A stretch of 64,000 nt of DNA, taken from Andreesenia angusta (GTDB lineage Bacteria; Bacillota; Clostridia; Tissierellales; Gottschalkiaceae). This document shows positions 27,257-37,108 of the stretch, in pieces; position 1 is the first letter of the stretch, and each line of letters starts with the position of its first letter. The stretch is taken from the NCBI RefSeq assembly GCF_001855385.1, contig NZ_MKIE01000001.1:397448-461447 (forward strand). Direction: 5' to 3'. Made by a program: the position numbers and the translations under genes. A model generated the notes under the pieces. That model was not told the DNA's origin. It worked only from the letters and a program-made list of their open reading frames with translations, and ran no database searches.

Positions 27257-29761
27257 CTACTTTGCTCTCTGCTTTTTCAACACTTTGTCTATAAATACCC
27301 TTGTCAGCTCAGAGTCAAATTGTGTCCCCATATTCCTCTCTAGCTCGTCTATGGCTTCTTGTCTGTTCAGCTTATGCTTGTAAACTCTCTCGTTAGTCAT
27401 AGCGCTATAGGCATCCACTATTGTCAACATTCTGGACTCCAGCGGTATTTTTTCTCCCTTCAGTCTGTTAGGGTAACCATTTCCATCTATTCTTTCGTGA
27501 TGACTTAGAACGTATTCGGCTATAGGAGCTAGGTGCGTCACAGACCTCAGTATCTGGTAACCCACTTCTGGGTGTCTTCTGATTTCCTCTATTTCTCTTT
27601 CACTTAAACTGTCGCTTTTATTCAAAGTGCTGGAGTCTAGGACTATTAACCCTATGTCGTGGACTTTTCCTATCATCCTTAACTGCTCCACTTTTTCAGC
27701 GTCAAAGCCCATAGCTTCTCCGAACTTCCCCATGATCTCACTCACATCTTTTGAGTGCTTCCTTCCAGTTATATCGGTCTCAAAAAACTTGGCTATGACT
27801 TTTCCTAAAGTCTTTTTTCTCATAGCTGGACTTTCACTTAGCTTTCTCTTGTACATCCCGTCTTCCGCCCGCTTAAGTGCCTTTTCCACATTCTCGTTTA
27901 TGTTTGTTTTAGTTCCACATCCGGCCGAAAGCGACACGACTATATGGTTTATGTCCTCTTTTTTAGCTTCCATGTAGATTCTTCCTACAAAAGATTTAGC
28001 CTCCCTTTCATATGTGTTAGGGAGTATCACCGCAAACTCGTCTCCCCCAACTCTAGAGATTATGTCGTCAGCTCTGCAGGCTCGCTTTAGAGTCTCTGAT
28101 ATCCTTTTTAAAAGCTGGTCTCCCGCTTTATGTCCAAAGGCATCGTTTGTAAGCTTAAGTCCATTTACGTCTATCATTATCAGGCTAAGAGGCAGATTCC
28201 TGGAGTGATCTAGTCGCTTTAGCTCTTCTTCAAAAAAGCGGCGATTGTAGAGTCCTGTCAATTGATCGTGGTAGCTAAGGTACTCCACCTTTTCTTGCTT
28301 CTCCTTTTGGGCGGAGATGTCTCTGAAAACTATGATAGTCCCCTCTGCACACTTATCTGTCTTGGGCATATTGTTTAGCCTGTATTCAACCACATATTCC
28401 CGGCCATTTTTCGACTTCAGTAAGCCTTCCCTCAGCTCTCCAAACTCCTCGGGGCTACATAAGTTCAAGTCTACTATTCTGTCACTCTCCTCTAGGCTGT
28501 AAAGCTCGAGTACATCGCCAAGCAGCTTGCCTTCTGCACCTGAACCTTCGCATCCAAGCAAGCGCTTTGCTACCTTGTTTATCACCCTCACCCTGTTGTC
28601 GCTCCCTATCGATAGCACACCATCTCCTATCGAAAGCAACATTCTCCTCAAAAACTCTTTCTCAGCTTCGAGCCTGGTCTCTAGATTTATTCTATCGGTT
28701 ATATCCCTCGCCGCTGCATATATATATCCGTTTTCAAAGTTGGACCGCCACTCTATATACCTATACAATCCATCTTTCGAACGGTATCTGTTCACAAATC
28801 CCTTTATGCTGCTGCCGTAGCTTAGTTTTTCAGTGGCTTTCAAAGTCCCCTCTAGGTCTTCTGGGTGGATATAGTCAAAGAACAGACTGCCCTCAATCTC
28901 CTCTCTTGAGTATCCAAGTATTTCCTCCCACTCTCTGTTGACTTTTATAAATCGACCTTCCAAGTCCGCTATACAGAGCAGATCTAAGTTGACTTCAAAA
29001 AAACCCTCTAGTTCAGCTTGAGACTTCAAAAGATCTTCTCTCAGATTCTTTTCCTCGGTTATGTCGTGTACGCTTATGACAAATTTTAAGGCTTTGTCAT
29101 ATGATATGCCCTTTATTTCCGCATAAAACCATCTATCATCGCCTTCCACTATCGACTTATATACAAGCGATTCCTTCTTTCCACTTGATTTCGCTTTTTC
29201 CAGTGTATTTAAAACACTTTCGCCTAGTTCATCCCCGAGAAGTTCGTCCACCCTTTTGCCTATTATGTTTCCCTTTGTAGCAAATAAACTCCTCTCGTCT
29301 TCTACCAATACGTCAGTGTATATATAGTTTTCATCTAGTTCGATGACTATGTCGCTTGACGCCATAAGGAGTCTTAGCTTTTCTTCTACCTCTTTTTTCT
29401 CATTGGTTATATCAGTTATATAGGTTATAAACTCTCCATGCCTAGGCGATTCCGTCTTCACCCTATAGTGCCTTCCAAGCGGCTTAGAATATTGTTCCAC
29501 CTCTTTTGCCCTTCCCGACAGGGCAACTTCACCATAGAACTCTATCCAGTTGAAATCGGAGTTTATTATATCCGGCAGAATCTCGGTTATCTTCTTCCCG
29601 ATTATATCTTCCCTTTTTAGTCCAGTCTGCTCTTCAAATGACCTGTTTACTTCAATATACTGATAGTCTATCGGCCTGTTTTCTTCATCAAGTATAATTC
29701 TATGGCGAGCATATCCTATTGGCATATCATCTATAATCTTTCTGTAGCTCAGTTCGTCCAT
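27257..29761 (-). CDS. PAS-rich GGDEF and HD-GYP bifunctional c-di-GMP enzyme
   Basis: An 834-residue cytosolic protein with about four PAS domains (residues 1-490), a GGDEF domain with intact RVGGDEF, and a C-terminal HD-GYP domain with VHDIGLIVLD and HHERIDGNGYP intact. Both synthesis and hydrolysis of c-di-GMP are therefore possible, presumably switched by PAS ligands. There is no membrane segment. GGGAGG precedes the ATG. It forms its own unit upstream of the binding-protein operon. Confidence 0.92.
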   Translation of the reverse strand: MDELSYRKIIDDMPIGYARHRIILDEENRPIDYQYIEVNRSFEEQTGLKREDIIGKKITEILPDIINSDFNWIEFYGEVALSGRAKEVEQYSKPLGRHYRVKTESPRHGEFITYITDITNEKKEVEEKLRLLMASSDIVIELDENYIYTDVLVEDERSLFATKGNIIGKRVDELLGDELGESVLNTLEKAKSSGKKESLVYKSIVEGDDRWFYAEIKGISYDKALKFVISVHDITEEKNLREDLLKSQAELEGFFEVNLDLLCIADLEGRFIKVNREWEEILGYSREEIEGSLFFDYIHPEDLEGTLKATEKLSYGSSIKGFVNRYRSKDGLYRYIEWRSNFENGYIYAAARDITDRINLETRLEAEKEFLRRMLLSIGDGVLSIGSDNRVRVINKVAKRLLGCEGSGAEGKLLGDVLELYSLEESDRIVDLNLCSPEEFGELREGLLKSKNGREYVVEYRLNNMPKTDKCAEGTIIVFRDISAQKEKQEKVEYLSYHDQLTGLYNRRFFEEELKRLDHSRNLPLSLIMIDVNGLKLTNDAFGHKAGDQLLKRISETLKRACRADDIISRVGGDEFAVILPNTYEREAKSFVGRIYMEAKKEDINHIVVSLSAGCGTKTNINENVEKALKRAEDGMYKRKLSESPAMRKKTLGKVIAKFFETDITGRKHSKDVSEIMGKFGEAMGFDAEKVEQLRMIGKVHDIGLIVLDSSTLNKSDSLSEREIEEIRRHPEVGYQILRSVTHLAPIAEYVLSHHERIDGNGYPNRLKGEKIPLESRMLTIVDAYSAMTNERVYKHKLNRQEAIDELERNMGTQFDSELTRVFIDKVLKKQRAK

Positions 29762-29851
29762 ACCTTTCCTCCCAATCAGAGTTAATTATAGCCCAGTTTT
29801 AGATTTATACCCAGGATATGCCCTCTTATCCATACAATCAGTTCTTTAGTC

Positions 29852-31111
29852 CTATCTGTTTTCCATGACCTTGCCGTCCGGCATCTCGCCACCTGGGAAT
29901 TCTCCCGGCATAGGCCTCTCTCCTCCAGGACCCATTTTCCGTTGAACATCCCCTACATTTGTAACCGTGTTCTCCAAGGTGAAGCTTTCCGCCATCACTT
30001 CGCCCTCAATCTCTCCGCCTATGCTTAGTTCGTGGAAGCTCTCTCCACCTGCAACTTCAGCTGTGCTGAACAAATTGTAAGTCGATCCTTTCTCCAGGCT
30101 AGGTGTACTTATCAGCACGCTGCTGTACTCCTTGTCACTGTTGAAAGTGAGTATTTCCTTGCCATCTTCGGAGGAAAGCCTAAGCAATTCGCTTTTCTTG
30201 ATTCCCCCTAGTATTACGGAGTTCTGCACGGATGTCGCCTCGCTTGGGACACTGTTGTCCCCTCCAGCAGCAAGCACAGTTCCGCCGTTTATGTTGAATT
30301 CATTCTGGTCCGAATCTATTCCGGCCTCAGGCATACCCGCCCCTGTAGCCACCACTGTCCCGCCGTTTATGTTTATAGTCCCGTTTGAGTCTATGCCGTC
30401 TCCGTTGGTGGCAGCAGAGTATACCTCTCCTCCGTTTATAGTTATGTCTTCTGCGGCGTTTATCCCGTCATCGCTTGCTGATACATTAAGGCTCCCTCCG
30501 TTTATCTCTATAGAGGCTTTGCTCTCAAGCCCCTCCTCGGATTTTGAGACGTCTATGCTTCCTCCGTTTACAGTGAGAGTGCTGTTCGCCTTTATTCCGT
30601 TGTTCAGAGCCGAAATGCTGATATTGGAGCTGTTCACCGTTACGTCGTCGTCGCTTTCTATTCCATTTCCGCTGACACCTTCTATGTCAAGCTTTCCATC
30701 GCCCTCAAACACCAAGCTGTCGTTTGAAAAAACTGTCGCATTCAGCTGACTGCTTCCTCCATCTGACAGCTTGTTCTCGGTTCCCGCTTTTGCGCTTATG
30801 GTGACCTTCGCTGCGCTGTCCACCTGTATCGCAGGACCTTCGCTGTTTGTTATATCCACCCCATCTAGCTCTATAAACACCTCTTCATCTGTGTCCACTT
30901 TAAGCTGTCCGTCGCTTAAATCCCCACTTACAGTATAGCTGCCTCCATCTACTATGTCCGTTGGCTGACCCTCCGATAGATCTATATCTGTAGAGCTTAC
31001 ATCTGCTGCATTTGAGCTTTCAGTCTCTTTGGATTCTCCGTTTTGAGCGCATGACGCCAGTGAAATGGAAAGCGCCATAAGCGACACAGCTTTTACAAAT
31101 TTTCTTTTCAA
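29852..31111 (-). CDS. Carbohydrate-binding-domain lipoprotein with beta-helix repeats
   Basis: The 419-residue product has a lipobox (SLASC) and a long right-handed beta-helix region. Repeats there carry the pattern ITINGG.(V/L)....DDGI, as in DUF4353-type carbohydrate-binding proteins. The last 40 residues are glycine/proline rich (GPGGERPMPGEFPGGEMP). The TTG start at 31111 follows AAGGTGAG; the frame runs 3 codons further to GTG 31120. Partners with DUF4956 and VTC genes upstream are typical for this family. It is likely exposed on the cell surface; ligand unknown. Confidence 0.8.
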   Translation of the reverse strand: MKRKFVKAVSLMALSISLASCAQNGESKETESSNAADVSSTDIDLSEGQPTDIVDGGSYTVSGDLSDGQLKVDTDEEVFIELDGVDITNSEGPAIQVDSAAKVTISAKAGTENKLSDGGSSQLNATVFSNDSLVFEGDGKLDIEGVSGNGIESDDDVTVNSSNISISALNNGIKANSTLTVNGGSIDVSKSEEGLESKASIEINGGSLNVSASDDGINAAEDITINGGEVYSAATNGDGIDSNGTININGGTVVATGAGMPEAGIDSDQNEFNINGGTVLAAGGDNSVPSEATSVQNSVILGGIKKSELLRLSSEDGKEILTFNSDKEYSSVLISTPSLEKGSTYNLFSTAEVAGGESFHELSIGGEIEGEVMAESFTLENTVTNVGDVQRKMGPGGERPMPGEFPGGEMPDGKVMENR

Positions 31112-31136
31112 TTCTCTCACCTTCTCTTTCTCGATT

Positions 31137-31817
31137 TTATCTGAATTCCCTCTGCGTAAGGGCTATGCTTAGGTTTCCATTCAGACACCTCAGCTCGTCT
31201 ATGAAATTCTTCTGGTCCGACTCTTCTTTCATATTCACTATGTAGGTGAGCTCGAATAGATTTCCAAATTCAGTTGTCTTTGTCTGGCTCAGCACATACT
31301 TAGCTGTATACTTGTTTAATGTCTCGTCGAACACTCCCCTGTAGTTGAGGTTCTCCGGCACTGTTATCTTGAGCTTCATGGAGCTGTCTTTATGGGCTCC
31401 GTAGTCTGTTATGCCAAGCAGCACCATAATCAAGCAGAGTATCGCGGCGAATATGGCCGCATAAAGTATATATCCCATTCCGCACGCCAGCCCGACTCCC
31501 AGTGTAAAGAACACATAGGCTATATCCTTAGGGTCTCCCGGTGCGCTCCTAAACCTTATAAGGCTGAATGCTCCTGCAAGGCTGAATGCCCTGGCTATAT
31601 TGCTTCCCACAAGCAGAATTATCATGGCTATTATGGCTGGTAACATTATCATAGTGACGGCAAAATTTCCTGAATAGTCCCCATCTCTATATGTCTTCAT
31701 ATAGACCAAGCTTATTGCAAGGCCCAGTACAAGCCCCGATATGACTACTGTCATCACGCTTGAAAGCGTAAAAGAGTCAGCCACCGACGCTGAAAGCAGT
31801 TCTTCCAATTTGATCAC
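31137..31817 (-). CDS. DUF4956 family membrane protein
   Basis: A 226-residue protein with four hydrophobic segments and the family-typical loop FSLAGAFSLIRFRSAPGDPKDIAYVF. The last third is soluble. The GTG start overlaps the stop of the VTC gene (GTGA), implying coupled translation. DUF4956 proteins commonly accompany VTC domain proteins; their activity is unknown. Confidence 0.88.
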   Translation of the reverse strand: MIKLEELLSASVADSFTLSSVMTVVISGLVLGLAISLVYMKTYRDGDYSGNFAVTMIMLPAIIAMIILLVGSNIARAFSLAGAFSLIRFRSAPGDPKDIAYVFFTLGVGLACGMGYILYAAIFAAILCLIMVLLGITDYGAHKDSSMKLKITVPENLNYRGVFDETLNKYTAKYVLSQTKTTEFGNLFELTYIVNMKEESDQKNFIDELRCLNGNLSIALTQREFR

Positions 31818-32551
31818 ATCCTCTCTAGATTTCTTGTGCTCTTGTTGCAGTATCTCTTGAATTCATTCCCATACTTGGAGAACTTGGTGTTGTAAACTTC
31901 AAGCTCTGAAAGCATCTTAGACAGCCACAGCGGGCTTGAATCTGAAAACTTGACCTCCATAAGACGCTTGCCGTCAGGAATTAAAAGCTCGTCACAATCC
32001 GATGTGCTCAGGTCCAGATCTTTTCTCCTTGTGGCTATCCTGCTGTCGAATGTCACTCTCAAGTTGCTGTCCTCTCTTCCGAAGTAGGCTACTCTTTCAT
32101 AGCCAATAAATACCTTTGGCTTCAAGCTATGCCTCTTCAGAAGATACGCTATCTCGTCCACTATCTGCCTGTCCATGCAGCCTTCAGCTCTCGGAAGCTT
32201 CCCCTGGCCTATGAACAGCTCTGCGTCTCTTAGCTTTAGCGAAATCCTTCGCTTAGACACCACGCCCCCTATTTTCTTCTTGATCTCCATATATACGTGT
32301 TCATCGCTCGAACTTATCTCAGAGTAGCTTCTGAGCCTCAGCTTCTCCTTGTAGTATGGGCTCGATATCGAGTGCCTTATCAGCTCGTCTTGGTCGGTAT
32401 CGTAGTAGACATTGTATATGTAGTAGCCACGCTTGCTTCCAGAGTGACCGTCCAGGTACATATGCTCCAAGAGCCTCTCTTTCATTTCCTCAAACACAGC
32501 TTCCTCTAGAAGGTACTTGCGCTCCCTTCGCTTGAATATCTGTATCGCCAA
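31814..32551 (-). CDS. VTC domain protein (polyphosphate polymerase-like)
   Basis: A 245-residue protein of the CYTH-like triphosphate-tunnel superfamily. It shows the basic/acidic strand pattern KRRERKYLL, VYYDTD, EKLRLRSYSE, VYMEIKKK and LMEVKFSDSSP that lines the tunnel in the yeast Vtc4 polyphosphate polymerase. Polyphosphate synthesis is therefore plausible but unproven. TTG at 32551 is chosen because GGGGGATCAAG precedes it and homologs start at FKRRERKY. First gene of the VTC-DUF4956-lipoprotein operon. Confidence 0.83.
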   Translation of the reverse strand: MAIQIFKRRERKYLLEEAVFEEMKERLLEHMYLDGHSGSKRGYYIYNVYYDTDQDELIRHSISSPYYKEKLRLRSYSEISSSDEHVYMEIKKKIGGVVSKRRISLKLRDAELFIGQGKLPRAEGCMDRQIVDEIAYLLKRHSLKPKVFIGYERVAYFGREDSNLRVTFDSRIATRRKDLDLSTSDCDELLIPDGKRLMEVKFSDSSPLWLSKMLSELEVYNTKFSKYGNEFKRYCNKSTRNLERM

Positions 32552-32701
32552 CTTGATCCCCCTCTCTCTTTGACATATATGCATTCTAGCCCTCGAATGT
32601 GTAGGCTGTATGAACGTAGCGCGAACCTTTTGTGAATATGTATGACTTGTCCTAGAAAATTTCTTGAAATAAATATATAATTGTATCTGGAAGGTGATAT
32701 T

Positions 32702-33826
32702 TTGAAAAAAAGCGAAGTAAATGAAATAAGAAAGCAGTTTGATCATGACAGATGCACTATCTCTAGAATATGTGGGTGCTATATAGATGGCGAGAAGAGT
32801 ATAAAGACGGTCTTTACAGACTCGTTTCTGACGCTTCCGGAAGAAGAGACCTTTAAGTACTTCGAGATATTCAAGAAGACTCTCTCAGGGACTGTGGGCA
32901 AGAATCTGCTAGACATAGACTTCCCAAGGGACGACAGCTTTGAAAACAGCCAAAACGATTTTTTGATCCAACTTAAAAACAGCGAGCTGCGGGATGACAA
33001 GCTGAATATGAGGCTTTACGAGGAGGTCATAAAGTCCTTTAACTACGCCGGAAACTACCTTGTGCTGCTGGTGTATATGGCCTATGACGTTCCTGGAATC
33101 AGCAACGACAACCTAACGCTTGAGGATGCCTCTGACGAGGTCTATAAATGTGTGCTCTGCTCTATATGCCCTGTGGAGCTTTCGAAAGCTGGCTTAAGCT
33201 ATCAGCCTGATGAAAACAAAATTTCTCACAGAAAGCAGGACTGGGTTGTGGGCATGCCGCTCAACGGCTTTCTATTCCCGGCCTTTAACGAGCGAAGCGC
33301 CGATGTAAACAGCATTCTCTACTACTCTAAGAATCCGAAAGTCCTTCAGGATGAGCTTATAGAAAACCTGCTTGGATGTGAAGCCCCTCTGACTGCGGAG
33401 CTTCAGAAAGACGTATTCACCGACATAATAGCGGAGACTCTAGGGGATGACTGCGACTACGAAACGGTCAGGAGTATAAATGAAAAGCTTGGGCAGATGG
33501 TAGAGGAGAGCAAAGAAGAGCTCAGACCTCCTACTATAGATGTAGCCGAGCTTAAATCCGTGCTTGTAGAGAGCGGCGTATCTGGCGAAAAAATAGAGTC
33601 TCTAGACCAGAAGTGCAGCGAGAACCAAGAGCTTGCAAAGCGGGAGCTTCATCTGTCTAATTTGGTGAACACCAGAAGCTTTGAAGTCAGCACGCCTAGC
33701 ATCTCTATAAAGGTCGACCCCGACTCCACTCACCTCTTAGAGACGAAGCTGGTGGACGGAAGAAAGTCGATAGTCATACCTATCACTGATGAAGTCGAAG
33801 TGAATGGAGTTCCTGTGAAAATTTGA
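32702..33826 (+). CDS. DUF4317 family protein
   Basis: A 374-residue soluble protein of unknown function. It matches my recollection of DUF4317 proteins in Clostridia: start KKSEVNEIRKQF, then ISRICGCYID, the middle FLFPAFNERSADVNSILYY and the late GCEAPLTAELQKDVF. The TTG at 32702 is preceded by GGAAGGTGAT. No operon partner is obvious. Confidence 0.8.
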   Translation: MKKSEVNEIRKQFDHDRCTISRICGCYIDGEKSIKTVFTDSFLTLPEEETFKYFEIFKKTLSGTVGKNLLDIDFPRDDSFENSQNDFLIQLKNSELRDDKLNMRLYEEVIKSFNYAGNYLVLLVYMAYDVPGISNDNLTLEDASDEVYKCVLCSICPVELSKAGLSYQPDENKISHRKQDWVVGMPLNGFLFPAFNERSADVNSILYYSKNPKVLQDELIENLLGCEAPLTAELQKDVFTDIIAETLGDDCDYETVRSINEKLGQMVEESKEELRPPTIDVAELKSVLVESGVSGEKIESLDQKCSENQELAKRELHLSNLVNTRSFEVSTPSISIKVDPDSTHLLETKLVDGRKSIVIPITDEVEVNGVPVKI

Positions 33827-33912
33827 TTTTGTGATTACAATCATATCTCTATCTAGAGTCTCCCTATATAATTGTGTTATGGAAAATACATTTAGATAAG
33901 GACGGGATGAGA

Positions 33913-34470
33913 ATGAACTCTATAGATATACTTAAACAGGAACATGTTGTTATAAAGAAGGCGCTGGCTGTGATAAGGGCCATCTGCCTTGATCTGACCA
34001 AGGGGGCTTCAGTTCCCTACGAGGACATGTACAGCATAATCGACTTCGTGCGAAACTACGCAGACAAGTACCACCATGCAAAGGAAGAGGACATGCTCTT
34101 TTTAGATATGAATGCGGAGCTTAAAGACAAGATCGGGGAAGGCCCTGTACAGGGCATGCTTATAGAGCATAACTTTGGAAGAGGCTATATGATGGACTTG
34201 GAAGCGGCCCTAAAAGCCCATAGCGAAGGAGACTATGAAAGCATACTGGACATAATCGCAAATGCCATGGGCTATGCAAACCTTCTTTCAAAACATATAC
34301 ACAAAGAAGACAATGTCATCTACACTTTTGCTGAAAAGAACCTCGCCAAAGAAACCCTTGGAAAACTGGACAGCCAGTTCGAGGAGATTGAAAGCAGCCC
34401 TGAGAGCATAGCTCAGAGAGAGAAGTATCTGGGGCTTGTAGACGCCCTTGAGTCCAAATACCTGGCTTAA
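33913..34470 (+). CDS. Hemerythrin-like metal-binding protein
   Basis: A 185-residue four-helix protein with histidine/glutamate ligands in family order: EHVVIKK, YHHAKEED, IEHNFGRG and KHIHKEDNVIY. A di-iron centre binding O2 or NO or sensing iron is expected. The ATG at 33913 is used rather than the upstream ATG at 33874, which lacks a ribosome site. It converges on rubrerythrin, suggesting a local oxygen-defence pair. Confidence 0.9.
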   Translation: MNSIDILKQEHVVIKKALAVIRAICLDLTKGASVPYEDMYSIIDFVRNYADKYHHAKEEDMLFLDMNAELKDKIGEGPVQGMLIEHNFGRGYMMDLEAALKAHSEGDYESILDIIANAMGYANLLSKHIHKEDNVIYTFAEKNLAKETLGKLDSQFEEIESSPESIAQREKYLGLVDALESKYLA

Positions 34471-34475
34471 AATTT

Positions 34476-34504
34476 AAAACTCCGATGGAATCCATCGGAG
34501 TTTT
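34476..34504. terminator. Bidirectional intrinsic terminator
   Basis: AAAACTCCGATGG / CCATCGGAGTTTT stem, flanked by A's and T's, between the hemerythrin and rubrerythrin genes. Confidence 0.85.
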
Positions 34505-34507
34505 CTG

Positions 34508-35047
34508 CTACTTGTAGCTACAGTTTTTAACTTCAAAATAGGCTTGGGGATGGTCGCAAACAGGACATCTCTCAAGCGCCTCTTTCGACTCGTAAGTATG
34601 CCCGCAGTTTTGGCATATCCATGTTACACTCTCCTGCTTCTCAAATATCTTGTTCTGCTTCAGATTTTCAAGAAGCTCTAGATACCTCTGCTCGTGCTCT
34701 TTCTCTATTCTGCCTACGCTCTCAAACAGAAAAGCAATCGTTGCAAAGCCCTCTTCCCTTGCTTCTTTCGCAAAGTCGTCGTACATGCTGGTCCACTCGT
34801 AGTTCTCCCCGCCTGCGGCTTCCTTCAAGTTCTCCTCAGTGGAGCTCACCCCGTCGTTCAGCAGCTTGTACCATATCTTGGCATGCTCCTTCTCGTTTCT
34901 GGCAGTCTCTTCGAATATGTCCGCTATCTGGTTGTAGCCCTCTTTTCTGGCCTGCGATGCAAAGTAGGTATATTTATTCCTGGCCTGTGACTCCCCTGCG
35001 AATGCAGACTGTAGATTCTTTTCTGTTTTAGTTCCCTTTAGATCCAT
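34508..35047 (-). CDS. rbr: Rubrerythrin
   Basis: A 179-residue peroxide-reducing protein of anaerobes. The N-terminal ferritin-like di-iron domain carries [24 protein letters not shown] and [15 protein letters not shown]. The C-terminal rubredoxin domain carries CQNCGHTY and CPVCDHP, which bind the FeS4 iron. Electrons from NAD(P)H reach it via rubredoxin-type reductases. AAAGGGAG precedes the ATG. Confidence 0.96.
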   Translation of the reverse strand: MDLKGTKTEKNLQSAFAGESQARNKYTYFASQARKEGYNQIADIFEETARNEKEHAKIWYKLLNDGVSSTEENLKEAAGGENYEWTSMYDDFAKEAREEGFATIAFLFESVGRIEKEHEQRYLELLENLKQNKIFEKQESVTWICQNCGHTYESKEALERCPVCDHPQAYFEVKNCSYK

Positions 35048-35228
35048 ATTTTATACTCCCTTTCACTCTGAATTTTACATGATATCAATTTAAGATTACA
35101 TATATATAGGTATCATTATACCCTTTTTAGCTGGTCGAAAATCAAAAATCCAAGTTTGCATAAATACTCGATATGTTTGCCATAATAGAGTATAATATAT
35201 TTAATCTAAAGAAAGAAGGAGATGTACC

Positions 35229-36515
35229 ATGGGGAAAACATTAGCTGAGAAAATATTTGACGCGCACAGGATAGATATGCCTTTTCCTGATACGCATGTA
35301 CTGAAACTAGACAGAGTTTTCTGTCATGAAATCACTACACCTATAGCGATTACAGACCTTATGTCTAGAGGGATGGACAAGGTATTCGACCCTACTAAGA
35401 TAAAGGCCGTTATAGACCACGTAACTCCTGCAAAGGACTCTAAGACTGCAGAGCAGGGAAAAATACTTCGTGACTGGGCTAGAAGACACGGAATAAAAGA
35501 CTTCTTTGACATCGGAAGAAACGGTGTATGCCACGCCATATTCCCTGAAAAAGGATTCGTAAGACCAGGATACACTATAATAATGGGCGACTCCCACACT
35601 TGTACTCACGGAGCTTTCGGAGCTTTCGCGGCAGGTGTCGGAACTACTGACCTTGAAGTTGGAATCCTTAAAGGAGTATGCGCATTCCGTGCTCCTAAGA
35701 CTATCAAGATAGTTTTAAACGGAACGCCTAAGCCAGGTGTATTCGCAAAAGACATAATCCTGTTTATAATCAAAGAGCTCACAGTAAACGGCGCTACAAA
35801 CAAGGTAATAGAGTTTACAGGACCTGTTGTGGACGAAATGTCTATGGAAGCCCGTATGACTCTATGCAATATGGCTATAGAAGCCGGCGGAACTAGCGGA
35901 GTTTGCTATCCTGACATGACTACTGTGGAATACCTTTGGGATTTCATAAAAGACGAGTTCAGCTCTAAAGAGGAAGCTCTAGCGGAGTACTCTAAGTGGA
36001 TATCAGACGAAGACGCTTCTTACGACGAAGTGCGTGAGTACAACGTATCTGACCTTGAGCCTATGGTGACTTTCGGATTCAAGCCTGACCAGGTGAAGCC
36101 TGTTCGTGAACTTGAAGGCGAAAGAGTTGACCAGGTGTATATAGGAAGCTGTACAAACGGACGTATAGAAGACCTTAGAGCTGCTGCGGCTGTGCTTAAA
36201 GGCAAGAAGATAAGCGACTGCGTGCGTGGAATAGTGAGTCCTGCTACGCCTGAGATATACTCTATAGCTCTAAAAGAAGGCATAATAGAGATATTCCAAG
36301 AGGCCGGCTTCTGCGTTACAAACCCTACTTGTGGAGCTTGTCTTGGAATGAGCAACGGTATACTTGCAGAAGGCGAAGTCTGCGCTTCTACTACAAACCG
36401 TAACTTCAACGGAAGAATGGGTAAAGGTGGAATGGTTCACCTTATGAGTCCTGCGACTGCTGCAGCCTCTGCTATTGCAGGAAAAATAACTAATTCAGAA
36501 CTATACAAAGGCTAG
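35229..36515 (+). CDS. Aconitase-family hydro-lyase large subunit (isopropylmalate/dimethylmalate dehydratase-like)
   Basis: A 428-residue subunit of the LeuC/homoaconitase/DmdA branch. The 4Fe-4S ligands are seen as SCTNGR and CGACLG; other family motifs are GDSHTCTHGAFGA and TTNRNFNGRMG. It dehydrates and rehydrates a hydroxy-dicarboxylic acid. The unusual HEITTP segment near residue 37 and the lack of leuA/leuB beside it leave open whether the substrate is 3-isopropylmalate, 2,3-dimethylmalate or another acid. A strong AAGGAGATG site precedes the ATG. The small subunit follows after 16 nt. Confidence 0.85.
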   Translation: MGKTLAEKIFDAHRIDMPFPDTHVLKLDRVFCHEITTPIAITDLMSRGMDKVFDPTKIKAVIDHVTPAKDSKTAEQGKILRDWARRHGIKDFFDIGRNGVCHAIFPEKGFVRPGYTIIMGDSHTCTHGAFGAFAAGVGTTDLEVGILKGVCAFRAPKTIKIVLNGTPKPGVFAKDIILFIIKELTVNGATNKVIEFTGPVVDEMSMEARMTLCNMAIEAGGTSGVCYPDMTTVEYLWDFIKDEFSSKEEALAEYSKWISDEDASYDEVREYNVSDLEPMVTFGFKPDQVKPVRELEGERVDQVYIGSCTNGRIEDLRAAAAVLKGKKISDCVRGIVSPATPEIYSIALKEGIIEIFQEAGFCVTNPTCGACLGMSNGILAEGEVCASTTNRNFNGRMGKGGMVHLMSPATAAASAIAGKITNSELYKG

Positions 36516-36531
36516 AATTGGGGGAAATGAG

Positions 36532-37056
36532 ATGAAGAATTTTAGTGGAAAAGTTTTATTTTTAGATAGAAGCGACATAAACACAGACGAGATAATCCCG
36601 GCTAAATACCTTACAGAGATCACAAAAGAAGCTCTTAAGCCGTACCTTCTTGAGGATCTTTCACTTCCAGGCTTCGACAACAAAAACGACATCGTGGATA
36701 AAGTGGCTGTAATCACTAGAGAGAACTTCGGCTGCGGATCTTCTAGAGAGCACGCACCTTGGGCTCTTGAGGTGAACGGAATAAACGTGGTCATAGCTGA
36801 AAACTTTGCGAGAATTTTCAGACAGAATATGTTCAACTGTGGAATGCTTGCAATAGAGCTTCCAAAAGAGACTATAGACTCTCTTTTCGCAGACTACTCT
36901 GGCGGAGAGACTTCCGTGGACATAGATGTGGAAAACGAGACTCTAACTGTGTCTTCAGCTGAAAAATCTGAGTCAATCAAGTTTGAAATCGGCGCTTTCG
37001 ACAAGACGCTTGTCAAAGAAGGCGGATGGATACTTTACGCTGATAAGAATTACTAA
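36532..37056 (+). CDS. Aconitase-family hydro-lyase small subunit
   Basis: A 174-residue swivel-domain subunit (LeuD type), with LDRSDINTDEIIPAKYL and the substrate-recognition loop FGCGSSREHAPWAL. It completes the heterodimer with the preceding large subunit. The acid specificity is as uncertain as for its partner. Confidence 0.87.
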   Translation: MKNFSGKVLFLDRSDINTDEIIPAKYLTEITKEALKPYLLEDLSLPGFDNKNDIVDKVAVITRENFGCGSSREHAPWALEVNGINVVIAENFARIFRQNMFNCGMLAIELPKETIDSLFADYSGGETSVDIDVENETLTVSSAEKSESIKFEIGAFDKTLVKEGGWILYADKNY

Positions 37057-37067
37057 AATTTCAGACA

Positions 37068-37105
37068 TAAAAAACCTCCCTGATTTATTTTCAGGGAGGT
37101 TTTTC
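37068..37105. terminator. Bidirectional intrinsic terminator
   Basis: AAAAACCTCCCTGA pairs with CAGGGAGGTTTTT. It separates the dehydratase pair from the convergent chemoreceptor. Confidence 0.9.
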
Positions 37106-37108
37106 GTT

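Noticed and set aside
30132-30749. Plus-strand 205-codon frame opposite the beta-helix lipoprotein.
   Set aside because: It mirrors the repetitive lipoprotein gene; it has no ribosome site and low-complexity Ser/Pro composition.
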